Assembly (NCBI GenBank): GCA_009617715.1
Contig: VTFK01000306.1
Location: 310,001 to 374,000 of the forward strand
DNA length: 64,000 nt
DNA from: Plectrocnemia conspersa
Lineage: Eukaryota; Arthropoda; Insecta; Trichoptera; Polycentropodidae
Direction: 5' to 3'
The notes under the pieces are model-generated. The model was not told where the DNA came from. It made no database searches and saw only the letters and a program-made list of their open reading frames with translations. Positions 47,030 to 60,715 of the stretch are shown in pieces; position 1 is the stretch's first letter; each line of letters begins with the position of its first letter. The translations under genes were made by a program, and so were the position numbers.

Positions 47030-47250
47030 AACACGTGGCCTCAGTCTTAGGCGCATGCGTCCAGAATCCCGACTGTGGGTTCGATCCAGTATCCCGTCTG
47101 CAGTCTCTCCCTACCTACCGCACCAACCCTTGCTATCCCACCACCTTATTCGCAAATCTGACGCCGGTCGCGTGGCCATGCTCCAACGAGAGTGAAATTC
47201 GCGGAGCTTCCGAGCCGGTGAAAGTGAAACGCGGTCGATACAGTATTATA
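47030..47250 (+). repeat. tRNA-derived SINE-like element
   Basis: A-box-like TGGCCTCAGTCTTAGG (47034-47049) and B-box GGTTCGATCC (about 47078-47087) at near-tRNA spacing, followed by an unrelated CT-rich body and an AT-rich tail. The flanking CCCTTCGAGGGC hairpin lies just upstream. Composition differs from the surroundings. Confidence 0.6.
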
Positions 47251-47739
47251 TATTTTATTTTTTTGTTAAACAATCATATTATTGTTATCCAACGATTGTG
47301 TCACACGTGTTTTATAACCATTTATCAATCGATTTCGCGCGAGTTTTCGTATCGCACACAAGAAATATGAGAAGCAGGTATGGATTTAAAATATTAATAA
47401 TATATATTATGAGACGATGAATATAATAATTCCTTCTAAAGAAAATGTGCCACAGTAGTTTTAATACTTGTATGTAAATGTAAATAATATGTTTTCTTGT
47501 ATGTAGAAGTTAAACTGTGACAAGCTTAACATTTTCATTGATAGTGTATAGTTTTCATTTATATTTTTCTTGCATTGAGTACGTCAAAAAAATATTTTTA
47601 CATATTTTTTTCTGTGGGTTTATATATTCTTAGAATAAATACGTAGCTCATGAGTGAATTTATCCTGAGAATATATTTATTTAGCATAATCAGATGATAT
47701 TTTTATTAGGTATATATTATAAATTTATAATTTGTCTCC

Positions 47740-47810
47740 AGGGCCGCCGTGAAATTATATTTATACCAGTGAAAATATAATTTCACATTGTAATACATAT
47801 ACACTGTGAC
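47740..47810 (+). repeat. Dispersed repeat, partial copy C
   Basis: Begins CAGGGCCGCCGTGAAATTAT and continues with GTGAAAATATAATTTCAC, like the tails of the repeats at 18.6-19.1 and 24.2-24.4 kb. The CAGGGCCGCCG start suggests a hAT-type terminus. Confidence 0.4.
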
Positions 47811-48899
47811 ATACACCAGAAATGATTAATTATTTGTCGATGTGAAAATATTCAAATAAAAAGTTAGATGAATATCTATGAAAACCTAACATTCTTTTGA
47901 TGTTTCAAGGTTTAAATTAAAAAAAATCGATATAAATCGAATTGTTCGATGATCATATTTTCCAAATTGCATGTCTTATAAATATATCTTTGAGAAATAA
48001 TATTTTTTAATAACGTTTATATTTTTTGTGATAAAATCTAATCAAACAATAAATTTTCATTGATATGTTATGATAATATCGTCACTTTTATCATATTTTA
48101 TTATTCATAAACGGACTTTGTCTTTATCTATTGATATATTAAATAACTATATTTTTGTAAATTCTTAGTTAGGAACATCTAACTTTTAGTTAAAACGGTT
48201 GAACGTTGAAATTAAAAATGATTGAATTGTTTTTTTGTAGAAAAACAGTGTTTGTTAAACATATAAACGATTAAAATACGTTTTCTGTGCCATTTTGTAC
48301 ATAACAATCGCTCAATCGTTATAATGGAAATCAAATCTGCATTTGAGAAACTATGTTGTTGCACCAGACGGAAGTAGCAATGCGCCAATTTTTCGTATAT
48401 TTTATTCATGTTGCATTTTCGCAATGCAGTATTTAAGATTATTCAACGATATTTATATAATAAAATAACATATAATAATAAATATTATATTACATATTTT
48501 TTCTATAACTACACGTGATTAAAACAAATATAATGATATTTTTTAATCATGACGGCAATCCCACGAGATTGACGGTAATTCCCTGCGATCATACACACAA
48601 AAAATATTTTTTTTCCGCATATTATTTAATATTCTCTAAAACGAAAATATCAACGATAAACTATTGTTTACGTTGCATTATGTGGGCAATAAAATTTCAA
48701 TCAAAAACTTCGAAGGTCTTTCACGTGAACGATCACGCAAAACTAAATGCTGTCGTTTAAGCTCACGCAACTTATGCAAAAGTTATATCCGCTATATATC
48801 TATAAAACCTTTTTTTTTTTAAAATAATTGTTGTTCTCCCCACGTATTTTTATGGGCGTTTTATATCAAACGTAATACGTTATCTTTCAAAATATTCAT

Positions 48900-51800
48900 G
48901 CAAACTATCAATCAGCCAAAGTAATCGATTTCACGTAACGCGATCTGAACAGATTTGAAATAACGGAATTCGACCGGAACTAAGAACCGTGAAACCCCAG
49001 ATTGCGTCATATTAAGATCTTATTTTTCGCAAACGTTATCAAATCATACTTTTTATTGTTATAAAATAATAGGGTTTTGATACTATGAGATAATAAGAAA
49101 TATTTTTATTTATTCTTTTCAACTTGTATGACATACATATGTATATACAAATATCATAGTAGCTTTAGTGAGTCGGATATTTCACATCATAATTCTTAGT
49201 AATATTGTACACATTTTTATATTTTAACAAAATGTATTTTGTTTGAAAAGGAGAATGAACAAAAGGGAGTGTTTAAATCAGTTGGTAGCCCTGTCGTGCT
49301 AATTTTAATGTAATGCACGCTTTTTGCTCTGCAGCGACAAGAGTTATTTTTTATTCACTTTTATCTAATTATGCTCTTTGACGACCATAAACCGCGATAC
49401 AAAACGATTAACGGTTCTTTGAACGTGCGGCGTTCGCCATATGAGACACGAGCCCAGTTAACGAGCGTCTAACGGGCGTACGCTTCTTATGTATTCCAGA
49501 CGTGTGACATGTTTACATCCAGACAGACAGTATATATGTATTTCATTCGAAATAGCCCCGTCCTTATTACATACGCTCGTTACATCAGAACTCTATGCTC
49601 GTTATATCGAGTGTTAGTTTCTTCTTTTTTACTCGACGTTTATCGTCGTTTTTTGGCCAAAGCGTCACGAAATGCATGCCATTGTCTCATATCTATTTTT
49701 TTCCCAATAAATGCACGCGATTTGGACGAATAAAATTGAATGAGCATGCATGTCACATGAAACGTTCTTCTTGACAGTTCCAGATATTTTCCGTTCGTGA
49801 CTTGCGTTCTTCCGCGATAGGAAATGCGATTTGTTGAAAGGCTGATTTTATAATATCCGAACACGGTGACATAAATCGTAGGGTATGCTCGTTATATACG
49901 TGTGTTTGGTCCTAATAATATTGATTAACATAATAATTGCTGTGTTCTGATTTAATCCATATTTCATAGGCCACGCAATGTTTAAGTTAAATATTGTGAC
50001 AATATATTGTACAATATTATAATTAGTCAATTTAATAAATATATACAAGAATATGAAACAAAATTACTATAATAAGCCGTTTAAAAGTCATTGATACAAA
50101 ACGAACATAACTAAATTTAACGTTGCTCATTTTTCGTGATTAGCAAAAGTTTAACGCGGAAACTTTTATCAGTCTTAGAAACCTGTTATATTCTTTTATA
50201 GAACCGTTACATAATCCTACCTACCCTTTTAAATCAAAAATGATTCGAAAACTTATGCGAATGCCGCTTTATCGTTGAAATCCTTGAATTCTTGATAAGA
50301 TCACTTAACGATAGGAATGCAACTACAATCGACTAAAATGTGATTTTAACAATTTGCGCGTAAAAATCTAATACATATAATGCTTTCATCACAGTCGATT
50401 CGAAATTCAGAGTGTTGAAGCGCAACGTTCGAAAGTCACGGTATGTTTCCTTCCCCGTTTTTTTCAATGATTTTACACGCAAATGGCCGGCTATCGAGAT
50501 ATTTTTCAAATAGAAATTCTATCACGCGCGCTGTATGTGATGGCTTCTTCGCATTACATAAAAATATGTGTCAATTCCAATCGAATTATATAGCGGTAAT
50601 AAAAGGCTTTCTATGATATCATATTATAGAATCATTCCCCCCTTTTATTAATCTCAGTCGTTTCGCTCAGGACGCTGTGTCGCTCTCGCCGACTCTGTTC
50701 CAAGAATGCTGCACGTTCCGTTTAATCACAAATCAGAGCGTAAAAGCACCTCGAGACGTGGTGGTTCGTTATGTGGGTTAATTTTGGAATATAAATAAAG
50801 TGCACTTATCGACGTGTAACCCCGTACAATTTTGTTACTATTGACACATCACCATATTGCGACTGCACCTGCGTTTGCAACACGCGCATCATGCATTATT
50901 TATTTTTCTTAGAAATTGAAAGCACTCGTTTGTGCGTATTTTAAAATGTATAAATAACGCGATAGTAATCGAGCGCGCTCAAGGATCGCCGCGGAACATC
51001 ACTAGAGCGCCGCCAAAGTCAAATGTCAAAATGGCGCTTTAATTAAATTAACGCGATATCAATCATCTCTTTTGTAGAGCATCTAATTGAACGTTGCATT
51101 ATTTTTTGTATCGCTAACGCGCGTAAAAATTACACATCGCGTGTAAGATTGCGCAATGCGAATTAAATTCTATTAGAAACGTCAATTAAAATGCGTGGGC
51201 GACTTTATTAACTCATTTGTGTCGTTGCTTCGGATTTCAGCCGTAATTTAACGCATTACATTTACATGTATTAACTCTTGTTATTTATGTTTTTTTACAT
51301 AATAACTACCAGCTATCGCGTGTATATATTTTAATATAAAAATAGACATTACCTAATATTTTGATATATAATAAGTTACAATATGAAAATTCGTGATGTT
51401 ATCTTAGTGAATTATGAAAAAGTGACAGTGGATAGGATTTAATTTATGGACATGATATTTAACCACATGGCGATGATTTTATATTATGTTATTATAGGTC
51501 ATTGTTTTATGAGGCTAGAAATCTCAAGTAAAGTGCATAAATAGATAAAATACTATTTTAATGCATTTTTTACGATTGATAAATTATATATTTTTAATTT
51601 TCTTCTTAAATATTAAGCATAGCATTATTACAATATACGAGTTTATTCGCGGTGACTTCTTAATGGAAGTTAAAAGTGGCTGCTTCTTCGACTTCTACGG
51701 GTCGTTTCGGTCGATACTTAGCGTTGCTCCTCTTGGCGCGAGTTCTGCTGAACTATCGTTTGTTTGGTTAAGTCAGTCGTTTTTAATTGTCAATGATGTA

Positions 51801-52480
51801 CTTCTACAGACCCTTCAACTTTGAATTTTAATTGTTTTTGGTCAAAATTTGGTTTAGATGCGCTATATTGAGTTCTAACTCGTAATATTGTTATATATGA
51901 GACTAATACTTTTTGGTCCGCCACTAATTTTTCCCATACAATTCAGAATTAATTTAAGCACCATCGTTCTACTAAAAGATTGCATTTATAATCAGACCGA
52001 GCGTTTGATTCCCCTTACTGTCGACATACAAATCAAAACAGTGACACTGCATCGCAAATTCACGAGCTTGACCCCCATTCGTGCAGACATGCCGCAGCAC
52101 ACAGATAAGGCTATTACGCGATCGGCCCACGGCTTTCTGATTCGGATATATCCGCCGATATAATTAAGCAGTCTTAAAGCAATGTCCGCTTTGCAAATAT
52201 AGGAAGGACGCTAATTGCCAAAACGCCATTGAAATGCATTGGCAATGCACCTGGGCGTTGGGCAAGCTGTGTTCATGAATGAAACTAGAACCGGTCCGGG
52301 TCTTCGTCAATTAACTAAGCGATTTCCAATCAATGAAAACCGTTTCGTAAACGTTTCGACCACTAAAATGACAGAGTAACACCTTTAAGGTGGTAATGGG
52401 TGATAAAGAATGCGATTCCGTTAATTCTTTGAGTCATAAATAACATCCGGTCTAACCGAAAATTAATTACATTCTATTTT
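48900..52480. other. Non-coding island region, possible cis-regulatory DNA
   Basis: No ORF over 91 codons and none with a known domain. Several stretches (48900-49020, 49380-49860, 50380-51260, 51990-52400) are less AT-rich, contain CpG and have no repeat signature, unlike the flanking DNA. This pattern is common for conserved non-coding DNA around developmental genes; conservation itself cannot be judged here. Confidence 0.3.
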
Positions 52481-54394
52481 CTAGCGTTTTTCACAATTAA
52501 AATTATATGTTTTAGTTCTAGTAAATCTAGCAAGAAGACATAACTATAGATGACTAAATAATACCTTATTGAGGACATACTAAACCAATCGTATTATTCT
52601 CGAGTAGATTAGAAAATAGTTCATAACTTTCGAAACTCTTGAATTGTATTAATACACTTATTTTAATAACACTACATAATGACACGATATATTTATATAC
52701 TAGATGGTACATGTTTTTAAATTCGTTTTCATTTTGATGATGTGTGGTGATGAGAATGACGTTGTCAAATTTACTTTATTTCGATCTCAACAGTCAAAAG
52801 TGTATTTTAAATATTTTTTCTTCTGAATAGATTCTCCATTAGTTTCTAGCGGTAAAAGCGCAAGTGACTCTTGAGTTAACTGATTCATGTTGAGCGTGAC
52901 ACTCGATCCATATAAATGGTGTAAAATCCGTTGCTTCGGAGTATTAGGTTACATTTGTGAATTTTCGCATGAAATTATACACATTTATACTATTACCAGT
53001 ATTCGCTTCATTTGAACTCTTAGAAATTCGTATGTAGCACAAATACAAAGCATATAAATACAACCACGGCCTTATAGATGTTCATTTGAAAGATTGGAGA
53101 AACCTAGAATGTAACTTTCTTCATCTTAACCCTATGCTTTTTAAAATCCATCCGCTTATTTCGCGTTCTTCGTGTCTTCTTCCTCTGCAAAATGTTACTT
53201 AAAAATATAAATAAGAATACTATTCGATCGCTTTATTACAAATTTCGTTCAATGTCTCGATTTATGCGATATTTCCTGGAACGTATCTACCGCGTAAATT
53301 GAGGGAAGAGTATACATTTGCCTTTGAGTTTGTAAGGTCTATACTTTATAGGGTATCCGTTCTATGGCCTTCTCTGAGGTGAATCGAGTAGACTGTATCC
53401 TTCAAAGTTTTCGCTATGATCAGCTGTGAAGCAAGTCGTATGTTACTTATCTATGGTCCGGTAGATAACGTAAGTCAAGCTCCAACTTGTCTGTAAGTGT
53501 TGCTGTCATCTGTGTATATACTGAAGCTGACTTTTGTGTTAATGTTCTGATAAAGTGGTGGTCCAGTAATTTCATTGTGAGGGTGCGGTAGTTACTTATT
53601 AATGATTCTATTTTAATATTTTAAAGTTTAGTGATAAGACACCTGCAATGTTGTTAGAAGTGCGGTATCATAGAATGATTCGCAGCATGAAGTTTTTTTT
53701 GTTATTTGAGAAACTGTATCAATCCTCTTGAATCCAAATAAATAGTACTTTAACACAATTCTGCGAATTTGTCTACCCTCGTTATTAATTATATTAGTAG
53801 AACCCCAACTCCAATTTTTCTGTATGACAATGATTTAAAATTGTTTAAATGCATTCTACAGATGATTTAGATTCTTTATGCATATCCGTCTGTCTTTAAA
53901 ACCAAGCAGTTAAGAGTGTTAATTCTTCTGAAAGTCTCAAAATGGCTCATATGGGGGGTCCGATCGAACTGATACATCGCTTGTTTTGAAGCAAAAAACT
54001 ATTTTTTTTATATTTTATTTGGATGTAGTTTAGGCTTTTAAACAATTCATGTATAGCAATTTTTTCGTTAAAATTTAAACCATTTTGCAAAAAATTGACA
54101 CATTAGATTTTGCTAACGAACATATACAGGATGCGCAAGAATTGTATACTGTCACAAAAATTCAACTTTAAATATGTATAAATAAGCTCACACTGACCTT
54201 AACTATATTGCAAGTCTTATGAGCGTATGTATGGTGGGTAAACGTGTTTTGGAAAAAAAAACTTTTTTTTTTTAATTTTTAATTTTTTAAATGGTATCGT
54301 AAGTATTATCGAAAGCTCTATTTTGTATCAAATATTGGTATCGGAAAGTACCATATTATGTCATTTTCTGAATTTCATTCGTCTATCGATGGAA

Positions 54395-54665
54395 ATGTTC
54401 TATCCAGAGTAACTTCCACTAAAGATCTCAAAATCACTTTTCAGAACAAGTAAAATTTTTCTCTACATGTAAACGATATCTGCGAAAAATCTTTAAATGT
54501 TCGCTTTGAGACGTGTCAGTTATTCGTGTCCTTCTATGACACTTTAGCTCGCAGCATTCTTAAGTCAGGATTTATTATTTAAAATCCTCGAATATTCAGA
54601 TATTCTCTTAATTGAAACAGTTCAGAAAAGGTTCTCGACATATCTTTATATATTTGATTATACTA
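54395..54665 (+). pseudogene. LINE reverse transcriptase, C-terminal fragment
   Basis: Plus strand in broken frames reads VLSRVTSTKDLKITFQNK, NFSLHVNDICEKS, FYDTLARSILKSG and SEKVLDISLYI. These are in the order seen in the C-terminal third of jockey-like reverse transcriptases. Several stops and shifts. Confidence 0.65.
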
Positions 54666-55434
54666 ATTTACAGCAATTTTGCTCCATGATATTAATTGAT
54701 CATTTCTTATGTAAAATTACGTGCTGAATCTGAAAATGAAGTCAAAAATCTTGATATGTAAACGTGGAAGAATGACATTATCTTTTCTGATGAGTGGATT
54801 GAATTTGACATTTTTTGCCCCACGGTGAAGTTGATTCTGTAAAGATGTTTATAAATATTAATTTTCTGCATTCTCATTTGGATTTCTTCCCTGATAATAG
54901 GGCCATCCAAAGAAGACTCCAAATTCGGCTCAATTTTGTCAGTGGATGAAGCGGAAGTATGGAATTCGTTTCATTGTGATGTTGCTTACTTTTTGGTTAT
55001 ATTCAAAAGTTTAATGACAAAAAAATCATCGGACATTTATTTATAAACTAAGAAAAAATTGGTATGATTTTAATATCAGTTATATTTTTCAATTTATTCA
55101 TATTCTTCACATTTTGAAGATGTCTTTGAAGATTCATTTTCTGCACTCCCATTCGGTTTTATTTTATGGGTGATTTCTGTTCAATGATTTTTATTGATAA
55201 TACACACAGAAAACTAAGTACATAAATCGAACCTATGTCATTTTTAATACCATGAGATTTATATAAATAAAATCAAGATAATCATGAAAATGAGTAAAAA
55301 TTGAATTTATGTATTTTTACTCAAATCTGTATTTTTTAACTGATTTTGATAAATTGCGCTTTAACATCCAAATAATTTTTTTTGTGTAATTCACAGTACA
55401 ATATTTTTTTTAAATATTGCTAAAAATTATCTGA

Positions 55435-55605
55435 GGATTTCCCACTGACATCATCCCTCCGCCAGCTTCTCCACCACCGCTCGGAGAATAACAATCTCCC
55501 GCGTCATATTTGTCGCAATATGTAATAATAATTAATAACTTATTACCAGTTTCCAATGGCGTCTTTTCGGCTGCGAAGTCATACCCGTTAGGGTTAGAAT
55601 TAAAT
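55435..55605 (+). repeat. Probable LTR fragment, copy 3
   Basis: Same orientation as and clearly related to 35640-35825: CATCCCTCCGCCAGCTTC, then TCCACCACC, GTCGCAATATGTAATA and GGCGTCTTTTCGGCTGCGAA-GTCATACCC. The left part is missing. Confidence 0.55.
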
Positions 55606-55949
55606 TAAATACTTATGGTCAATATGCGAGGAAATTAATAACCATTAGCTACAAATCATACAAAATCTAAAATAAAATATCAGTATTTTAATACAAAAAT
55701 GGATCCAAATATTTTTATATATCGACATTGAACGCCCTATTCTCAACTCTCAGTGATGAGGAAAAAGAGGAAAAAGACGAAAAGAAAGAATCCAAATTGC
55801 TGATTTCACGATGCATTCTCGAGACGAGCTTTCTATGGTTCGTGACACGTGACACAAAAAGGTTAAAGTCGAGCATGACAGAGCTCACATTCAGGAGCGA
55901 CCATTGTTGAAAAAGGTCATGCGCGCGCAGGTCGCGTTTATGATAATGT

Positions 55950-56440
55950 TCAAAAAGGGCCTGAAAGAACTCTCGGTCCGACACGGCGGCCGTGACCGCC
56001 GCAACAGCCGTGGTCGCCTTTGTCCCGCCTGTGATTAATTCAGCCGAGGTTAATGAAACCCCGGTGACAATAAAGTACGAATCGTGAAGTCCAACGGCCG
56101 TCTAAATGCCACGCTGGCCATAATCGGCATCTCGCGAACAATGGCCGGCTACGTCTTATTCGCCATATTCCCCTATATAACTAGACCACGCCGGCATAAA
56201 TCACAAATGATATTCGCCTCGGTCTCGAGAAGGACTCTTTGTTGTTTTGAAATGCGAGACCAGCGTTTTTATCGCGGATTTGCAATAGAGTTTTTGCGTT
56301 CGACCTCGAAACTTTCGTTTGATAACGTTTGCCGCTGATCATTTTTGGAATTCCGAACCAACAATGACCGACTCGAGACATGACTGCCAGATTGCGGAGA
56401 AAAGTTACTCTAACATGTTGACATCCAAGGTTGAGCATGC
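55950..56440. other. GC-richer non-coding island
   Basis: About 490 bases with CpG and a balanced composition, containing CGGCCGTGACCGCCGC, GATTAATTCAGCC and CCATATTCCCCTATATAA. The ORFs here (84 and 85 codons, opposite strands) have no known domain. A cis-regulatory element is the likeliest reading, but this is inference from composition only. Confidence 0.3.
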
Positions 56441-56724
56441 GACATACAGTGTTGCATTTGATTTTAAGTTATGGCGTAAGTTCTAAGATTGACATTTTGA
56501 TTAAAAATTACGTTACTTAGTGAACACCAATTGTTCATTCTATTCCGTAAATTCAGATGTTTTTGAAATTCCTGAGCAAATTCGTCGTGCTCTATTAAGT
56601 TAAGAAAATTTTATATAATCGATATTTTTAGTTTATAGTTATATTTTTTATTAAATTACGTAATACTCCCAATCAGAATAGTTTCAAAAGCAGTTTTTTT
56701 TTTATCTTAATTTGGGTTGGGGAT

Positions 56725-56940
56725 TTTTCCGGACATGGATTTTGCGAACAAATTTTTGCGGGCAGGAATTTTCCGGACATAATTTTTGCGGACAAAAAAA
56801 TACTGTTAATATTTTATTAAAAAAAATGTAGCAATCAACTTGAATTAAATCCAGGAATCAAAATTTTTACTTCGTGTAAAACGTTTTTACGGACAGATTT
56901 TTGCGGACATTAATTATTCCAGACAAAAAAATATTTTGCA
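56725..56940 (+). repeat. Degenerate array of TTTTTGCGGACA-like units
   Basis: Units TTTTTCCGGACAT, TTTTGCGAACAAA, TTTTTGCGGGCAGG, TTTTCCGGACATA, TTTTTGCGGACAAA (56740-56800) and again TTTTACGGACAG, TTTTTGCGGACATT, ATTCCAGACAAA (56883-56930). TTTTGGCGGACAAG also appears at 12-25. A short-unit repeat family with a GC(G/A)(G/A)ACA core. Confidence 0.6.
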
Positions 56941-57189
56941 TTTTTTGACCAGTCTATGCCAGCTATTGTTATCCATGGTTCTCAATTTAAAAAAAAAGTT
57001 TTTACATTTACGTACATATATATTTTGAGAGCATTAAATTCCGAATCTTGAAGTTGATCTTGACGAAACAATTGTTATTAACGTCGCGAGGATTAATGGT
57101 CTATAACGCCGCAAAAATTAATTAAGTTAAGTGTTTTAGTAGTCCTTCAGTTGTAAGATAGATTTTTGCGATACATTGTTTATGCTCAA

Positions 57190-57375
57190 GGTTATCATAT
57201 ATAAAGGATGATCCAACCTTAGCTTCCGAACATTTTTTAAAAAAAAAACTACAAATCTAAAGATATCTTTGCTTATTTATTTATTAATCGAACATATGAT
57301 GAATTTCATTATTAATTAAAATAATATCGATTAAGTGGCAGATGCTGATTTTTAGATGCTTCAACGGCGATAAAG
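57190..57375. repeat. 3' end fragment of the mariner-like element
   Basis: Resembles 8400-8560 in the same orientation: GGATGATCCAACCTTAG against AGGTGATCCAACTTAG, then TTATTAATCGAACAT..GATGAATTTCATTATTAATTA..ATATCGATTAAGTGGC against the equivalent at 8485-8550. It is the end of the same transposon family without the transposase core. Confidence 0.65.
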
Positions 57376-57719
57376 CCAGCTACCCCCCTCAAAATGTAAT
57401 TTAATAAAATAATATGAATCTTGATGATCTGATTTTTTTACAATGGTTTTAAGATTAGATGTTATTTTCATTTATATTTAAAGGTGATGATAAGAAACTG
57501 CAAATTTTATTAATCTCATAAATTTATTGTTAAATTGCTTTAATATTTCTTCTAGCTTTGAATAAAAACACAACTACATTAATGATACAGTTGAATATTA
57601 CTGCTCTGTACACATGCAGATTTCATTAAAATTATTATATTTTCCTTTACTACTTCATTGAATGGAACGATCGTAGATATAAAATTATTGTTTGCGTCCA
57701 TTAATCCAAGCAATCATAC

Positions 57720-58151
57720 TGTTATATTTTCGCGTGAGCTCGATGAAAATCGGTATTTAGGGGGGGGGTCGGTCATCAGACGATGACTGACCGTGAGGTT
57801 TGAAGTTATTAGTTAGAATGCTGACGAACAAGGGACTTTCCCCTATTTATATAAGTGTGTTAATTAGATGTAAGAGAGGGGTGGTTCGTCGTCTTAGTCC
57901 ATAAAAAGCCCCTCTGGATCAAAACTCTTATGTAAGTTCATAGATCCCACATAAACAAAGAGTTGTAGTGTTTATCAATATGAATGCTGACGAACGAAGG
58001 ACATTCCCCTATTTATATAAGTATGTTAATTAGGTGTAAGAAAGGGGTGCTTCGTCGTGTTAGTCCATAAAAAGGACCTCTGGATCAAAACTCTTATGTA
58101 AGTTCATTGCTCCCACATAAACAAAGAGTTGTAATATATAAATATATAACA
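57720..58151 (-). repeat. 3' LTR with internal tandem duplication
   Basis: Contains two direct units of about 166 bp starting at 57817 and 57983, each with GCTGACGAAC, a TATA-type element (sense TTATATAAATAGGGG) and CTCTGGATCAAAACTC. The units differ at roughly ten positions, so the duplication is older than this insertion. Confidence 0.88.
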
Positions 58152-60715
58152 CCCCCACCCTTAGAATGAACTAATTTTCCCGATGAAATTAGTGAATCTG
58201 TATAAACAAAAAATATTTAAATCTTTTCCCTTACTGGATAAACACCAAATACTGATTTTGCACCTTGCTTACATTTTTTTACATTTTACAATTATTTAAA
58301 TTTATAATAAGACGCACGTTTTACAATTTCTGACTTACAAATTTGTTATACATGTTTGAAAATATACATCAAAATTATATTTTGTATTTAGCATTATATA
58401 AACTTGGACATATTTAATTTTAAAATATTATTGTTAGTTTTACATTACATCAATATTTCATTTTATATTTCTAATTATAAAGGTACGGCTTATTTAAAAG
58501 TTTTATTATATATTTTAACATAATTCGCTAATTCGATAATTAATAATAATACATTTATGTTTATTCATTCTGATACAGTTACGTTTTTTAATTATAACAT
58601 TTTTTAAATATACTTCAAAGTTAAAATTTCGCATTCTCGATATTAGACATAACATAGTAATTTCAGGTATTTTATACATAAACATTTCTTTTCGTATTTA
58701 GTTTTACAATACATTTTATGATAATTTGTTAGTTTTACAAACGTCATTTGACCATCAGACAATTTAATCAATTTAATTAAACAATTGTATAACGAAGTTT
58801 TATTGATTATAATATGATATTTAGATTATTCATCATATCGTGAACTTTATTATTATTTTAAATTACAAATATTATTTAATTATTAATATTAGTAATCAAT
58901 AAATTTTTTTATTGAACAAACTCTTTAGCTTAGCAAAATATATTTAATTCGGTTAACGTTGAACAAATTATATTTTTATTATTTTTATTCGAATATTTAT
59001 TTCTGTTTCAATTATACTTTTTATAAATTTTTATTATTTTTTTTAATAGGAATTGTTTTCTATACAGTAAGGATCGATGCGAATATTTATTTATCGCGAA
59101 AATCGTAATATTCGTAATAATTAACACTCTCTCTGCTGTTTTGAGAGATATAGAAGCATTTATTTTTTTTGCTTTTAAATAAATTAGATGATTTTATCTC
59201 TGTTATTTCGAGACATATATAATATAAGCATTTCTTTTTTTTTGCTTTTAAATAGAATAGATCAAAAATTATTTGACTGTTCTGTTCCTCAGAATCTGAC
59301 AGCAAATTTAATTTGTGATGGCTTCCCTCCAGTAGTGGCGCACGTACTGCTGATTCCTCTCCCTGGGTTAATAACACCAATCACTGTCATACTAATTTTT
59401 TTATGACGAAATGGTGGCGAACTTCATATGTTCGTCCCTTAATAAAATGGTGACGACCTGTACGGCTCGTCCCTTAATATATTCAATGCTACATCAAATC
59501 TCCTGGATCGATGAGCGATCTATTCTTTCATAATTCTTTTTTTTTAAAATATAAATTAATATCATCATTATAGTTGTTATTATTATTATTATTATTGTAT
59601 ATTTTTTTTTACGAATATCGATCATTAACCATATTATTTAAAATTAAAAGATTCCAATAAATAAAAGCAAATCTTCTTTAAAATTGTTAATTATTATTTT
59701 TATAAATATTTTATTATAGTTTCCCATTATTTTTCAAAAACATATCGTTACGTTACTTTCATATTTTTTATTTAAAAAAAAACTATTACTTGATATTTAT
59801 CAACAATTAAAAACAGAAGCTTATAATTTATTATTTTACTTTATATTATTTTTAGGATTACGTAATTATTACTTAAATTAATATTTTAATACCTTACTTT
59901 TTAATTATTATTATTATTTTGTTTTAGATATTTTTATCATGAATTATAACGTGATATTTGTAGATAATTATTTTGAGTTAAGGAACAATTACATTTATTC
60001 ATATTTTTTAGAGCAAATAATTATTTAATGAAAATATATTTTTTTTTTATAGCAATTTATAAAATATTAAGAATTTATTCTTTTTTTCTTTTTAAATAAT
60101 TTCACGTTAAAAATAAATTTATATAAATATAATTTTAAAGAGCATTAGTATTTAAATATATATATTTTTTTTAAATGCATTAAAATTTAAATATTGTCTG
60201 ATAATCAAAATAAAACCGTTTGTACTTACAGTTTTCTTTTGATTTTCGGGGTTTGATAGTTTGATGCGAATTCTTTAAGGATGACCTCTGCGTGGCTCTG
60301 CGAAGATGGTCCTTTCTTGGGTCAGCGATGATGTTCTCAGCTTGGCTCATAAAGGACGCTCTCTGCTTGGCTCAGCATGGGTAGTCTCCTTTCAGAATTC
60401 TTGATGTTGTTATTGGTTTATTGTCCGATCTTCATCGAGTCCGCTTGTCTCGTAGAAATTGTTATGGGCTCTTGGTCTCTTTAAAGGATTTAATCCACCG
60501 TCTCAAGTACCACGTAGACGTTATGACCGCGCAGAAAATTAGTGATGACGAATGATATAAATGTAGTGCCAACTACAGTGATGAACTGGTCCTCGGACGA
60601 TCCCTCAGGATTCTGGATGTCGGCTTCTTGATGAGTGGTCGATTCCAGTGGCACGTACAAATCAACGTACACACTCTATTCCGCTATAATCATCCCAGCG
60701 CTGCCACCAATTTTA
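58152..60715 (-). other. Interior of the non-autonomous LTR element
   Basis: Mostly A and T, with ATT-repeat stretches at 59575-59600. A better-composed segment near 59280-59470 contains two CGTCCCTTAATA copies. The segment nearest the 5' LTR (60240-60700) has normal composition and a 60-codon ORF (60490-60672, minus) starting MYVDLYVPLESTTHQEAD. Its place just after the primer site suggests a leader or gag remnant, but it matches nothing I recognise. Confidence 0.6.

Noticed and set aside
56084..56438. Overlapping ORFs on both strands (84 and 85 codons)
   Set aside because: Explained by the higher G+C of this island; no domain in either frame.
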